Source: Bog-756 sp963704585 (GTDB taxonomy: Bacteria; Actinomycetota; Acidimicrobiia; Acidimicrobiales; RAAP-2). Taken from it: a stretch of DNA of 64,000 nucleotides. Below the pieces are notes generated by a model that was given only the letters and a program-made list of their open reading frames with translations, did not search any database and had not been told where the DNA came from. Shown piece after piece: positions 24,478-32,456 of the stretch; the stretch's first letter is position 1; each line of letters starts with the position of its first letter. Made by a program: the position numbers and the translations under genes. The DNA lies in assembly GCA_963704585.1 (NCBI GenBank), contig OY969919.1, forward strand, positions 2,852,001 through 2,916,000, written 5' to 3'.

Positions 24478-25025
24478 GACGCGCCCGCCGCCGGCTTGAA
24501 CTTGAGGATCCGGAAGCGCTGCCTGCCCACGACCTCACCGCCGGCCACGGCGTAGGTGGTGACCCAGGTCACGAACCGACCGGGGCCGAGGCGGGTCGAC
24601 TTCTCCTCCGAGATCGACTCGATGGTCGAGACGGCCGAGACCTCCTCCCCGAGGCGCAGGTACCGCACGATCTCGAACTCCGTGTTGGTCGCCAGCGTGG
24701 CCACGTACCCCGCGTCGTCGAGGACGGTGAGCGGTCCGGGCCCCTCGGCTGCGACCGGTGAGCCACCGCGTTCGGCGATGCCGTCGAGCGTGGGCGTGGC
24801 CATCGTCCAGGTCTGGAGCATGAGGGGCGGCGCGACGACGCCGCCGAAGCGGGACGCCGCCGCGCGTGCGGGGTCGGTGTAGACGGGGTTCCAGTCGTCG
24901 AACGCGGCTGCCCAGTGGCGGATCATCGGCTGGTTCACCGGATCGGGCGCCACCGACACGCCGGTGGCACCGACCGGGCGGCCGACGAGCGCGGCGAGCC
25001 GGTCGTCGAGCGTCTCTGCGGTCAT
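24474..25025 (-). CDS. MaoC-like dehydratase, N-terminal-type subunit
   Basis: A 183-aa hotdog protein of the MaoC N-terminal (FAS1 dehydratase) type. It begins with a helix, then MIRHWAAAFDDWNPVYTDP and the hot-dog helix FGGVVAPPLMLQTWTM, and ends in VVGRQRFRILKFKP. In two-subunit MaoC enzymes this partner lacks the catalytic pair that is present in the downstream subunit. Acyl-CoA substrate unknown; acyl-CoA dehydrogenases lie elsewhere in the window. Confidence 0.8.
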   Translation of the reverse strand: MTAETLDDRLAALVGRPVGATGVSVAPDPVNQPMIRHWAAAFDDWNPVYTDPARAAASRFGGVVAPPLMLQTWTMATPTLDGIAERGGSPVAAEGPGPLTVLDDAGYVATLATNTEFEIVRYLRLGEEVSAVSTIESISEEKSTRLGPGRFVTWVTTYAVAGGEVVGRQRFRILKFKPAAGAS

Positions 25026-25107
25026 CGCCCCGTCACCTCCGGACCGGAACCGCGGCTGCGGTCCCCGCGAGGGTGCGGCCCGGGCGGCCGCACGTCGGGC
25101 ACGAGTT

Positions 25108-26703
25108 CTACCGCCTCAGCCCCCGGCGGGGCCAGATGCGGACCGGCCGGCCGCGGCCGCGTCGTGGACGCGCCCTCCCACCGACCCAGGTCTCGGCGAC
25201 GCCGGGCGGGTCCTCGGCGTCGAGCGGGCCGTCGAGGACCACGAGGTCCGCCCGCAGTCCCGCCACGAGCCGGCCGCGCTCGTCCTCCTGCCCGCCGGCG
25301 TAGGCCGCCCCCGCGGTGTACGCCTCGAGCCACGTCGCGTAGGGCAACGACTGCTCGGGGCCGACGAGGGTCCCCTTCGACGTGCGCCGGGTCACCCCGC
25401 GGGCGGAGGTGAGGAGCGGCTGGTCGAAGGTGCAGGGATGGTCGGAGGAGGCCGCGAGCGCCACGCCGGCCGACGCCAGCTCGCCGAAGGGGAGCCAGGT
25501 GGCCTCGTCGAGCTCGAACCCGTCGACGGCACCGCCCAGGTGGTGGACGAAGCCGGGCTGCACGACACCGACCGCCCCGAGCTCGCGCATCCGTCGCACC
25601 TGGGCCTGGCCGGCGAGCGTCGCGTGCTCGACCCGGAAGCGGTGGTCGCCGTCGCCGACCGTCCGCGACGCGCCCTCGAACGCGTCGAGGGCGGCCTCGA
25701 GCCCGCGGTTGCCGATCGCGTGCACGGCCACCCGGAAGCCCCGCTCGGCCACGCGGGTGACCTGCTCGGTGAGGCCCCCGAAGACGAGGCCCATCGAGAG
25801 GGCATGGCCTCCGACGTGACCCGCGATGGCCGGCAGGACCCCGCCGTCCGCGAAGAGCTTGACCGCCCCGGTCCGGAGCCGCTCGTCGCCTGCGCCGGTC
25901 GGCGGCCCGTCGAGCCGCGACTCGTCGAGCGCGGCGAGGAGGGCCTCGGGGTGGGGCATGGCCAGCACCGAGACCGGGAGCCGGTCCTCCCGTGCGAGCC
26001 GCTCGTAGAGCCGCTCGGCCGACGGCGGGCATGCCGCGTCGTGCACGCAGGTGATGCCGTCGGCGAGGAGGCGGCGCCCGGTCGCCTCGACCAGCTCCCC
26101 CCACCGGTCGGGGTCGCGGTAGGGGGCCATCGACCGCTGGTGCGCGGCGCTGAACGCGCGCTCGACGAGGAGGCCGTTCAACCGCCCGGTGGACGACCTG
26201 CCGAAGGTGCCGCCCGGGGGCTCGGGGGTCGTGTCCGCGATCCCGAGCGCGTCCAGACCTGCCGAGGAGACCACGCACTGGTGGTAGCTGTAGTGCACGA
26301 CGACGACCGGGCGGTCGAGGCCGAGCGCGTCGAGGTCGGAGCGGCTCGGTGTCCAGCCGTCCTCGAGATCGCTCCAGCCGACGCCGCGCACCCAGGCCGC
26401 GTCGGGCTCGGCGGCGGCCTGGGCGAGGAGGGCGCGACCCAGGCCGTCGGCGTCCCGGACCTCGGAGAGGTCGGCCCAGCGCGGGTGGAGGGCGGCGATG
26501 CACAGGTGCGAGTGCGCGTCGATGAAGCCGGGCGTGAGCACCCTGCCCGCGAGGTCGACCCGTTGCGCGTGCGGGAAGCGCTCGAGGAGCCCGGCCGGCC
26601 CGACCGCCGCGATCCGGTCGCCCTCGACCACGACGGTGTCGGCATCGGGACGTGCCGGGTCCATGGTGAGGATGGTCCCGCCGGTGAAGGCCGTGTGCGC
26701 CAT
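25108..26703 (-). CDS. YtcJ-like amidohydrolase (amidohydrolase 3 family)
   Basis: A 531-aa metal-dependent hydrolase. N terminus FTGGTILTMDPARPDADTVVV, then the metal motif PGFIDAHSHL (D-x-H-x-H) at 63-72, a KLFADGG lysine motif near 265, HAIGNRG near 325, VEHATL near 355 and SSDHPC near 425. These give the HxH-K-H-H-D set of the family. YtcJ proteins hydrolyse amides, carbamates or ureas of unknown nature. ATG 26703 is taken; ATG 26718 is possible. The arginine-rich tail is unusual. Same strand as, but 82 bases from, the MaoC pair. Confidence 0.82.
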   Translation of the reverse strand: MAHTAFTGGTILTMDPARPDADTVVVEGDRIAAVGPAGLLERFPHAQRVDLAGRVLTPGFIDAHSHLCIAALHPRWADLSEVRDADGLGRALLAQAAAEPDAAWVRGVGWSDLEDGWTPSRSDLDALGLDRPVVVVHYSYHQCVVSSAGLDALGIADTTPEPPGGTFGRSSTGRLNGLLVERAFSAAHQRSMAPYRDPDRWGELVEATGRRLLADGITCVHDAACPPSAERLYERLAREDRLPVSVLAMPHPEALLAALDESRLDGPPTGAGDERLRTGAVKLFADGGVLPAIAGHVGGHALSMGLVFGGLTEQVTRVAERGFRVAVHAIGNRGLEAALDAFEGASRTVGDGDHRFRVEHATLAGQAQVRRMRELGAVGVVQPGFVHHLGGAVDGFELDEATWLPFGELASAGVALAASSDHPCTFDQPLLTSARGVTRRTSKGTLVGPEQSLPYATWLEAYTAGAAYAGGQEDERGRLVAGLRADLVVLDGPLDAEDPPGVAETWVGGRARPRRGRGRPVRIWPRRGLRR

Positions 26704-26827
26704 ACCGTCCCCGAGCATGCCCCGGTCGGGACGGTGCGGCACGCCCCGCTCCGGGCGGCCTCGGGGCGCGCCCGGACCTGCCCGACGTCCGGCCATCCAT
26801 GCGGACCCGAATGCCGTGCGTCATCGT

Positions 26828-26846
26828 GTACCCCATGGGGTATACT
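26828..26846 (+). promoter_or_regulatory. CstR-type operator on the repressor's own promoter
   Basis: TACCCCATGGGGTA (26829-26842) is a perfect 14-bp palindrome, and TATACT (26841-26846) right after it is a good -10 element. The repressor gene starts 57 bases downstream, so it is autoregulated. Confidence 0.72.
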
Positions 26847-26902
26847 GCCGGGTGGAACCGGGCCGGACGCGCCGCTGCCCGTCCGCCGTGTGAGGGAGGA
26901 CC

Positions 26903-27172
26903 ATGGAGATCCCGCAGGAGGTCGTCGACGACGTGCGCAAGCGGCTCCGCCGGGTCGCGGGGCAGGTCCAGGGCGTCGAGCGGATGCTCGAGGAGGGCCG
27001 CGAGTGCCGCGACGTCGTGACCCAGCTCTCCGCCGCGACCAAGGCTCTCGAGCAGGTGGGCTTCCGGCTCGTCGCGTCGGGCCTCGTCTACTGCCTCGAG
27101 CGCCCCGAGGAGGCGGCCGCCGAGGGCTATGCGATCGACGAGGTCCAGCGCATGTTCATGAAGTTGGCGTAG
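26903..27172 (+). CDS. cstR: CsoR-family repressor, CstR-like persulfide sensor
   Basis: An 89-aa all-helical DUF156 repressor. The DNA-contact helix RKRLRRVAGQVQGVERML is at 12-29. The sensing pair is Cys35 and Cys64. CsoR binds Cu(I) with Cys-His-Cys, but the position of that His, four before the second Cys, is Gly60 here. The Cys-only arrangement is that of CstR, which reacts with persulfide or polysulfide and leaves DNA. The start ATG follows GAGGGAGG. Its operator sits on its own promoter and near sqr, the methyltransferase and the AhpD gene. The CtaG gene overlaps its last 17 bases in the opposite direction. Confidence 0.85.
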   Translation: MEIPQEVVDDVRKRLRRVAGQVQGVERMLEEGRECRDVVTQLSAATKALEQVGFRLVASGLVYCLERPEEAAAEGYAIDEVQRMFMKLA

Positions 27173-28046
27173 ACGAGGACGACGCGGCCATCGCGTCGAG
27201 CTCGGCGTCCACGAGTGCCGCCCGGCGCTCCTCGTAGCGGACGAGCGCGACGGCGACGGGGATCATGGCGAGCGCCATGAGGGAGTCGCCGCCGATCCAC
27301 ATGATGGCGCCGCCCAGGTGGAGATCGCCCACCAGCGACGGGCCCCACGTGCGGGTGAAGGTGCCGTAGTAGGGGAACATCTCGTGGTTCGTCGAGACGA
27401 GGACGAGCCCGCAGAACGTGTCGATCGGCACCGCCAGCATGAGATAGACGAGCCGAATGCCCGGGTGCAGCCGGTGCCGGCTGGGCTCGATCGCCACGAC
27501 CGGCCGCCAGAAGAGGTAGCCGACCACGAGGAAGGCCAGGTGCTCGTTGTCGTGGGCGAGATCGTGGGTGAGCGAGTACCCGTAGAGCGGCGTGAGGTGC
27601 GCGAGCGGGATGAGCACCGTGTAGAGGAGGAAGCCGACCAGCGGGTGGCCGAGCACGCCGGCCGCCTCCGAGTCGAGCGCGCGCGCGACGAGCTGGTGGG
27701 CGCGCCCGGCGGTCGCCGACCGGAGCAGCTCGAGCGGCGCGCTCATCGCGATGAGCGGCGCGGCCAGCATGATCAGGACGAGGTGCTGGATCATGTGGTC
27801 GTAGAAGAGGACGTCGTCGTAGACGCCGAGGAAGAGCTCGATGGCGACGAAGGTCAAGGCCATGGCTCCGACGAACGCGGCGGACCGCGACCGCGACCAG
27901 GGCTCGTCCGGGTGCAGGCGCGCGACCCGCCGAGCACCCAAGAGGTAGAGGGCCGTCGCCCCGCCGATCAGGAGCGAGGGCGTGGCGGCGATGGCGGTCG
28001 AGCCGACGTTCCCCCAGATGTCGGGTGGGACCGCGTCGGCGAGCAC
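27156..28046 (-). CDS. CtaG/caa3-type oxidase assembly membrane protein
   Basis: A 296-aa Caa3_CtaG-family protein with seven or so membrane helices. Conserved features are YDDVLFYDHMIQHLVLIMLAAPL, LAHLTPLYGYSLTHDLAHDNEHL and GGAIMWIGGDS, with several His that could bind copper. It helps to insert Cu into cytochrome oxidase subunit II or I. GTG 28046 starts one base after the SCO gene's stop, so they are one operon. The C-terminal tail is Ser/Ala-rich. Confidence 0.85.
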   Translation of the reverse strand: MLADAVPPDIWGNVGSTAIAATPSLLIGGATALYLLGARRVARLHPDEPWSRSRSAAFVGAMALTFVAIELFLGVYDDVLFYDHMIQHLVLIMLAAPLIAMSAPLELLRSATAGRAHQLVARALDSEAAGVLGHPLVGFLLYTVLIPLAHLTPLYGYSLTHDLAHDNEHLAFLVVGYLFWRPVVAIEPSRHRLHPGIRLVYLMLAVPIDTFCGLVLVSTNHEMFPYYGTFTRTWGPSLVGDLHLGGAIMWIGGDSLMALAMIPVAVALVRYEERRAALVDAELDAMAASSSSTPTS

Positions 28047-28047
28047 G

Positions 28048-28830
28048 TCAGCCCCCGGCCGTCGGCAGGTGCTTCTGGAGCACCCAGCTGAGCGCGGCCA
28101 GCGCGTCCGTCGGCGTCCAGCCCGGTTGCGGCGGGTGCGCGAGGCGGCTCCGGCCGAGCGGACTGAGGAAGTGGTGGAGCGTGGGGTTCAACGTGCCGGA
28201 GAAGTCGGGCGACGCCCCCGTCGCGTACCGCTCCACGCCCGCGGCGTCGACGAGGGTGTAGCCGTCGGAGTGGTTCACATCGTAGGTGAGCGGCTGGTGC
28301 GTCCACCAGTCCACGGCCGGCGGCGAGTCCTCCGGCGTCGTCTGCGACCACCAGCCGAAGAACCGCTCGAGCTGGTTGAGGGTGGACGGCGTCTCGGTGA
28401 GCAGGAGCCAGTGCGCGCCGACCAGCTGCGCGTATGCCGCGAGCCGCGCCGGCGAGTCGCGCCCGGGGTCCACGCTGATCTCGACGAGGGTCACGGCCGA
28501 TCGCACACCGGCCAGGTCGATCGCCTGCTGCACCTGGAGGAGGTTGCCGGTGTCGAAGGGGCACATGTCCTGGCAGAGCGTGAGGAACGGCACGAGCATG
28601 AGCGTCGTGCCGCGCAGCTTCGCGAGGTCGGTGACGGCGCCGTGCTGGTCGATCAGCGGGAGGTCGGCGATCGGCGCGGGGATGCGGAGGCTCACGAGCG
28701 TCCCCGCCGAGGCGGGAGGCGGTCCCGGCGGGCCGGAGGAGCAGGCGGCCAAGGAGGCGGCCAGCACGACCACGACCGCCACGACGGTGCGCGGGCAGGA
28801 CCGGTGGCGGATCGTCGTCGGGAGGTTCAT
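28048..28830 (-). CDS. SCO1/SenC-family copper chaperone lipoprotein
   Basis: A 260-aa thioredoxin-fold lipoprotein: signal helix, lipobox LAAC with Cys30, then CxxxC at Cys86/Cys90 (TLCQDMCP) and a His in YDVNHSDGY near residue 195. These three residues bind Cu(I)/Cu(II) for the CuA site of cytochrome oxidase. The C terminus is longer than usual and extends with LSPLGRSRLAHPP and a final helix. It is paired with CtaG, so both serve the terminal oxidase. Confidence 0.87.
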   Translation of the reverse strand: MNLPTTIRHRSCPRTVVAVVVVLAASLAACSSGPPGPPPASAGTLVSLRIPAPIADLPLIDQHGAVTDLAKLRGTTLMLVPFLTLCQDMCPFDTGNLLQVQQAIDLAGVRSAVTLVEISVDPGRDSPARLAAYAQLVGAHWLLLTETPSTLNQLERFFGWWSQTTPEDSPPAVDWWTHQPLTYDVNHSDGYTLVDAAGVERYATGASPDFSGTLNPTLHHFLSPLGRSRLAHPPQPGWTPTDALAALSWVLQKHLPTAGG

Positions 28831-28918
28831 CGGGGCAGCGGCGGCGGAGGGCTGCGTGGCAACCTATCCCTCCTCCGGCCTGGAGCATCGTCGGGCCGTG
28901 CTCGGCAGACCGCGCGCC

Positions 28919-29320
28919 TCAACCGTCGAGGAAGGTGAACCGCACCTGGCGTCGGGGGTTGTCCCCGTTGGTGTCGACCAGCACGAGCCGCTGCCACGTC
29001 CCGAGCGCGGGCGCCCCGTCGATGACCGGGATGGTCAGCGAGGGCGCGACGAGCACCGGGAGCAGGTGGTCGGCGCCGTGGCCGGCCGCGCCGTGGCGGT
29101 GGCGGTAGCGGTCGTCGCGGGGGAGGAGCCGGTGGAGTGCGGCCTCGAGGTCGGGCTCCGATCCGGAGCCCGTCTCCATCAGGGCGAGGCCCGCGGTCGC
29201 GTGCGGAGCGAAGACGTTGACGAGGCCGTCGCCGCGCCCGCGGCAGAACGATCCCAGCGACGACGTGAGGTCGACGACGGTGCTGCCGGTCGAGTCGACG
29301 GTCTGGACGGCCGAGTCCAT
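28919..29320 (-). CDS. YjbQ/UPF0047-family protein
   Basis: A 133-aa single-domain protein with the UPF0047 landmarks FAPHATAGLALMETG near residue 38, HADHLLPVLVAPSLTIPV in the middle (here GHGADHLLP) and LGTWQRLVLVDTNG near the C terminus. E. coli YjbQ has weak thiamine-phosphate-synthase activity in vitro; the physiological role is not settled. ATG 29320 is used. The 8-bp repeat array lies upstream, between it and the divergent Tag gene. Confidence 0.85.
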   Translation of the reverse strand: MDSAVQTVDSTGSTVVDLTSSLGSFCRGRGDGLVNVFAPHATAGLALMETGSGSEPDLEAALHRLLPRDDRYRHRHGAAGHGADHLLPVLVAPSLTIPVIDGAPALGTWQRLVLVDTNGDNPRRQVRFTFLDG

Positions 29321-29361
29321 GCTCCATGATCGCGCCGGCTCCCGGGTCCGCCGGGTCCGTC

Positions 29362-29505
29362 GGGTTGCCGGGCCGCCGAGCCGCCGGGCCGCCGGGCCGC
29401 CGAGCCGCCGGGCCACCGAGCCGCCGGGCCGCCGGGCCGCCGAGCCGCCGGGCCGCCGGGCCGCCGAGCCGCCGGGCCACCGAGCCGCCGGGCCGCCGGG
29501 CCGCC
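29362..29505. repeat. Array of 18 eight-base tandem repeats
   Basis: Eighteen consecutive 8-bp units, mainly GGGCCGCC and GAGCCGCC with two GGGCCACC (29410 and 29474) and a diverged first copy GGGTTGCC. The units form a 64-bp higher-order repeat (29386-29449 and 29450-29507 are identical for 58 bases). The array is intergenic and has a period that is not a multiple of three. It begins 42 bases upstream of the YjbQ start and ends 35 bases before the Tag start. Confidence 0.9.
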
Positions 29506-29539
29506 GGAAGGTTGCCGCGGCCATGGAGGAGGTGCGACG

Positions 29540-30112
29540 GTGGGTGCCGTGAGCCTGGGCGAGCGCTGCGGATGGGCCGAGGGCTCCGATCTGCTCCGCC
29601 GCTACCACGACGAGGAGTGGGGCATCCCGGTCCACGACGACCGTCTCCTCTTCGAGCTACTCGTCCTCGAAGGCGCGCAGGCGGGGCTGTCCTGGTCGAT
29701 CGTCCTCGCCAAGCGGGAGCACTACCGGTCGGCCTTCGGCGGGTTCGACCCGGCGGCCGTCGCGACCTACGACGACGCGAAGGTCGCGTCCCTCCTCGCC
29801 GATCCCGGCATCGTGCGCAACCGCCGGAAGGTGGAGGGCGCCGTCCGCAACGCTCGCGCCTTCCTCGCGGTGCAGGACGAGCTCGGCTCCTTCGACGCGT
29901 ACCTCTGGAGGTGGGTGGACGGCCACCCGGTCGTGCACCGCCCGCGGTCCACCGACGAGCTGGCCGCGACGAGCCCGCTCGCGGAGCGACTCTCGAAGGA
30001 CCTCCGGGCGCGCGGCTTCACCTTCGTCGGGCCGACGATCGTGCACGCCTACCTGCAGGCGGTGGGCGTCGTCGACGATCACGTGGTCGGATGCCCCGCG
30101 AAGCGCACCTGA
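29540..30112 (+). CDS. tag: DNA-3-methyladenine glycosylase I
   Basis: A 190-aa glycosylase I. It starts with the zinc-binding Cys and aromatic patch RCGWAEGSDLLRRYHDEEWGIPVHDD and continues with the helix-hairpin-helix region FELLVLEGAQAGLSWSIVLAKRE (catalytic Glu in LEGAQAGLSW), FDPAAVATYDD, IVRNRRKV and the ending FVGPTIVHAYLQAVGVVDDHVVGC with His/Cys zinc ligands. It removes 3-methyladenine from alkylated DNA. GTG 29540 follows GGAGGAGG by seven bases; GTG 29549 is possible. An ATL protein elsewhere in the window serves related damage. Confidence 0.92.
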   Translation: MGAVSLGERCGWAEGSDLLRRYHDEEWGIPVHDDRLLFELLVLEGAQAGLSWSIVLAKREHYRSAFGGFDPAAVATYDDAKVASLLADPGIVRNRRKVEGAVRNARAFLAVQDELGSFDAYLWRWVDGHPVVHRPRSTDELAATSPLAERLSKDLRARGFTFVGPTIVHAYLQAVGVVDDHVVGCPAKRT

Positions 30113-30142
30113 CCTGGGAGGACGCCCGCCGGCCCCGGCCCG

Positions 30143-30170
30143 TTGCATTTTCCTCCCAAGTTGGTAGAAC
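30143..30170 (+). promoter_or_regulatory. Candidate promoter of the TauE-like gene
   Basis: TTGCAT (30143-30148) and TAGAAC (30165-30170), 16 bases apart, lie just before the start region. The AT-rich patch contrasts with its surroundings. No CstR-type site is present here. Confidence 0.35.
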
Positions 30171-30178
30171 ATAGAGGA

Positions 30179-31120
30179 ATGCATGTGGACCCCTACATCG
30201 TCCTCGGCTCCGCGGTCGTCGGGTTCCTCGTGGGCCTGACCGGTGCGGGCGGGGGAGCGCTCATGACCCCGATGCTGATCCTCCTCTTCGGGATCAAGCC
30301 GTCCACCGCGATCTCGAGCGACCTCGTCGCCGCGGTGCTCATGCGGCCGGTCGGTGCCGCGGTCCACTTGACGAAGAGGACCGTCAACCTGCGGCTCGTC
30401 GGTTGGATGGTCCTCGGCTCGGTACCGATGGCCTTCCTCGGCGCCTACCTGCTCCACCTCATGGGGACGAAGGGGGCGACCGAGAACAACATCCAGATCG
30501 CGCTCGGCGCGGCCCTCCTGCTCGGCGCCGCGGCGATGGTGCTGCGGTTCGTCCTCGACCGACGCTCGGGGCAGACCCGCAAGGGGATCGTGCACGACCT
30601 CGAGGTGCGGCCGGTGCCGACGGTGGCCATCGGGATGATCGGCGGCATCATCGTGGGGATGACGTCGGTTGGCTCGGGCTCGCTCATGATCGTGCTCCTG
30701 CTCTTCCTCTACCCGATGCTCGGTGCCAACCAGCTGGTCGGGACCGACCTGACCCAGGCGGTGCCGCTCACGCTCGCGGCCGCGCTCGGGGCGCTGGCCT
30801 TCGGGCACGTCGAGTTCGCGGTGACCGCCTCGATCGTCATCGGCAGCGTGCCCGCAGTCGTCGTCGGCGCCTTCTTCTCGTCACGCGCGCCCGACCGCTA
30901 CATCCGGCCGGCCATCACCTTCGTGATCTTCGCCTCCGGGCTCAAGTACGTCGGCGTGGGGACGACCGCGCTCGGCTGGGTCCTCTGCGCGGTGCTGTTG
31001 GGAGCCGGCGCGGTCTGGCTCGCCTACGTGCGCCCGTGGCAGCGTGACGTCCTGCCGCCCCAGACGGCGGAGGCCGAGGCGCGGGATCGCGCGACCGCAG
31101 ACGTCGGCGGCTCCGGCTAG
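30179..31120 (+). CDS. TauE/SafE-family anion exporter
   Basis: A 313-aa membrane protein with eight predicted helices in two inverted halves. Each half has the family signature: GLTGAGGGALMTPMLILLFG (residues 20-39) and GMTSVGSGSLMIVLLLFLYP in the second. The family exports sulfite, sulfoacetate or organosulfonates, or imports them. Given the SQR locus 9 kb away, sulfite or another oxidised sulfur species is plausible but unproven. ATG 30179 with AGAGGA just upstream is chosen over an earlier in-frame start. Confidence 0.85.
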   Translation: MHVDPYIVLGSAVVGFLVGLTGAGGGALMTPMLILLFGIKPSTAISSDLVAAVLMRPVGAAVHLTKRTVNLRLVGWMVLGSVPMAFLGAYLLHLMGTKGATENNIQIALGAALLLGAAAMVLRFVLDRRSGQTRKGIVHDLEVRPVPTVAIGMIGGIIVGMTSVGSGSLMIVLLLFLYPMLGANQLVGTDLTQAVPLTLAAALGALAFGHVEFAVTASIVIGSVPAVVVGAFFSSRAPDRYIRPAITFVIFASGLKYVGVGTTALGWVLCAVLLGAGAVWLAYVRPWQRDVLPPQTAEAEARDRATADVGGSG

Positions 31121-31231
31121 ACCGTCTGACCGGGGCGGCCGTGTAGGTTGCACCACCTGGCAGGAGGGGGTCGGCCGTGGACGGAGGCGCCACCGCGCAG
31201 GGCGGACGAAGGCGGATCGGGGCGCGGCCGC

Positions 31232-32431
31232 GTGTGTGACACCCTCGTCTCCGTCACCGACGGCGGTGTGCTCTTCGCCAAGAACAGCGACCGCGACCCC
31301 AACGAGTCCCAGGTGCTCCAGTGGATCCCCGCCGCCGACCACCGGCCGGGCGACAGGGTGGCCTGCACGTGGATCGAGATCTCCCAGGTGACCCACACCC
31401 ATGCGGTGCTCCTGTCGCGCCCGTGGTGGATGTGGGGCGCCGAGATGGGTGCGAACGAGCACGGGGTGGTCATCGGCAACGAGGCCGTCTTCACGAGGGA
31501 GCGGACCGCGGACGAGGCGCTCCTCGGGATGGACCTGCTCCGGCTGGCGCTCGAGCGTGCGGCGAGCGCCGAGGACGCGGCGTCGGTGATGATCGACCTC
31601 CTCGAGCATCACGGCCAGGGCGGGCCGTGCAGCCACGAGCGGCCGGGCTTCACCTACGACAGCAGCTTCCTCGTGGCCGACGGGAACGGCGCGATCGTGC
31701 TCGAGACGGCGGGCAGGCGGTGGGCGACCGAGCCGGTGACCGGTCGAGGTCGGAGCATCTCGAACGCGCTGACCATCCCGGGGTTCGCCGCCGCCCACAC
31801 CGAGCGGGTGCGCACGTGGGTCGCGTCCGGCGCGGCCCGGCGCCGCCGCACCGAGCCGCTCGCGTGCCGGGCCGGCGGGCCGGGCGACCTCATGCGCGAC
31901 CTGCGCGCGCACGGCCGCCACGACTGGCCGCACTGGTCGCCGGTCCACGGCGGGCTCGGCGCTCCGTGCGTGCACGCGGGTGGGCTCCTGGCGTCGAGCC
32001 AGACGACCGCGTCGTGGGTCTCGGACCTGCGGGACGGCGCCCGCCACTGGGCGACCGCGACGGCGGCGCCGTGCACCTCGCTCTTCAAGCCCGTCGCGGT
32101 CGACGAGCCCGTCGATCTCGGGCCGGTGCCGACCCGGACCTTCGAACCGCGCACCACCTGGTGGCGCCACGAGCTGCTCCACCGGGCGGCGCTGCGCGAC
32201 CATCGCGCCCTGCTCCCGCGATTCGGCCCCGCCCGTGACCGCATCGAGGCGTCGTGGCTCCGCGACACCCCGACGTCGGCTGCGGCCTTCGCGGAGGCCG
32301 ATCGGCTCGAGGAGCGGTGGCTCGCCGAGGTCGCAGCGGCCCGAGGTTCCGACCGGCGCCCCGGCTACGTGCGGCGCGCCTGGCGCTCGATCGACCGCGA
32401 CGCGGGTCTCGCCGCACCCGAGGCGCGCTGA
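31232..32431 (+). CDS. Secernin-like Ntn-hydrolase (peptidase C69-related)
   Basis: The start GTG is followed directly by Cys2 in V-C-D-T-L-V-S-V-T-D-G-G, then FAKNSDRDPNESQ. This is the secernin N terminus, where Cys2 becomes the N-terminal nucleophile after Met removal. The NSDR element and the ANEHGVVIGNEAVFT and LLGMDLLRLALERA segments fit the family. The 399-aa length is normal. Secernins and C69 dipeptidases cleave amide bonds in small peptides or acyl amino compounds. The substrate is unknown. The gene stands alone. Confidence 0.82.
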   Translation: MCDTLVSVTDGGVLFAKNSDRDPNESQVLQWIPAADHRPGDRVACTWIEISQVTHTHAVLLSRPWWMWGAEMGANEHGVVIGNEAVFTRERTADEALLGMDLLRLALERAASAEDAASVMIDLLEHHGQGGPCSHERPGFTYDSSFLVADGNGAIVLETAGRRWATEPVTGRGRSISNALTIPGFAAAHTERVRTWVASGAARRRRTEPLACRAGGPGDLMRDLRAHGRHDWPHWSPVHGGLGAPCVHAGGLLASSQTTASWVSDLRDGARHWATATAAPCTSLFKPVAVDEPVDLGPVPTRTFEPRTTWWRHELLHRAALRDHRALLPRFGPARDRIEASWLRDTPTSAAAFAEADRLEERWLAEVAAARGSDRRPGYVRRAWRSIDRDAGLAAPEAR

Positions 32432-32456
32432 GCCTCCACCGTCCCTCCGACGGGCG

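Noticed and set aside
29362..29505. CRISPR array
   Set aside because: Units are 8 bp and contiguous with no spacers; no cas genes.
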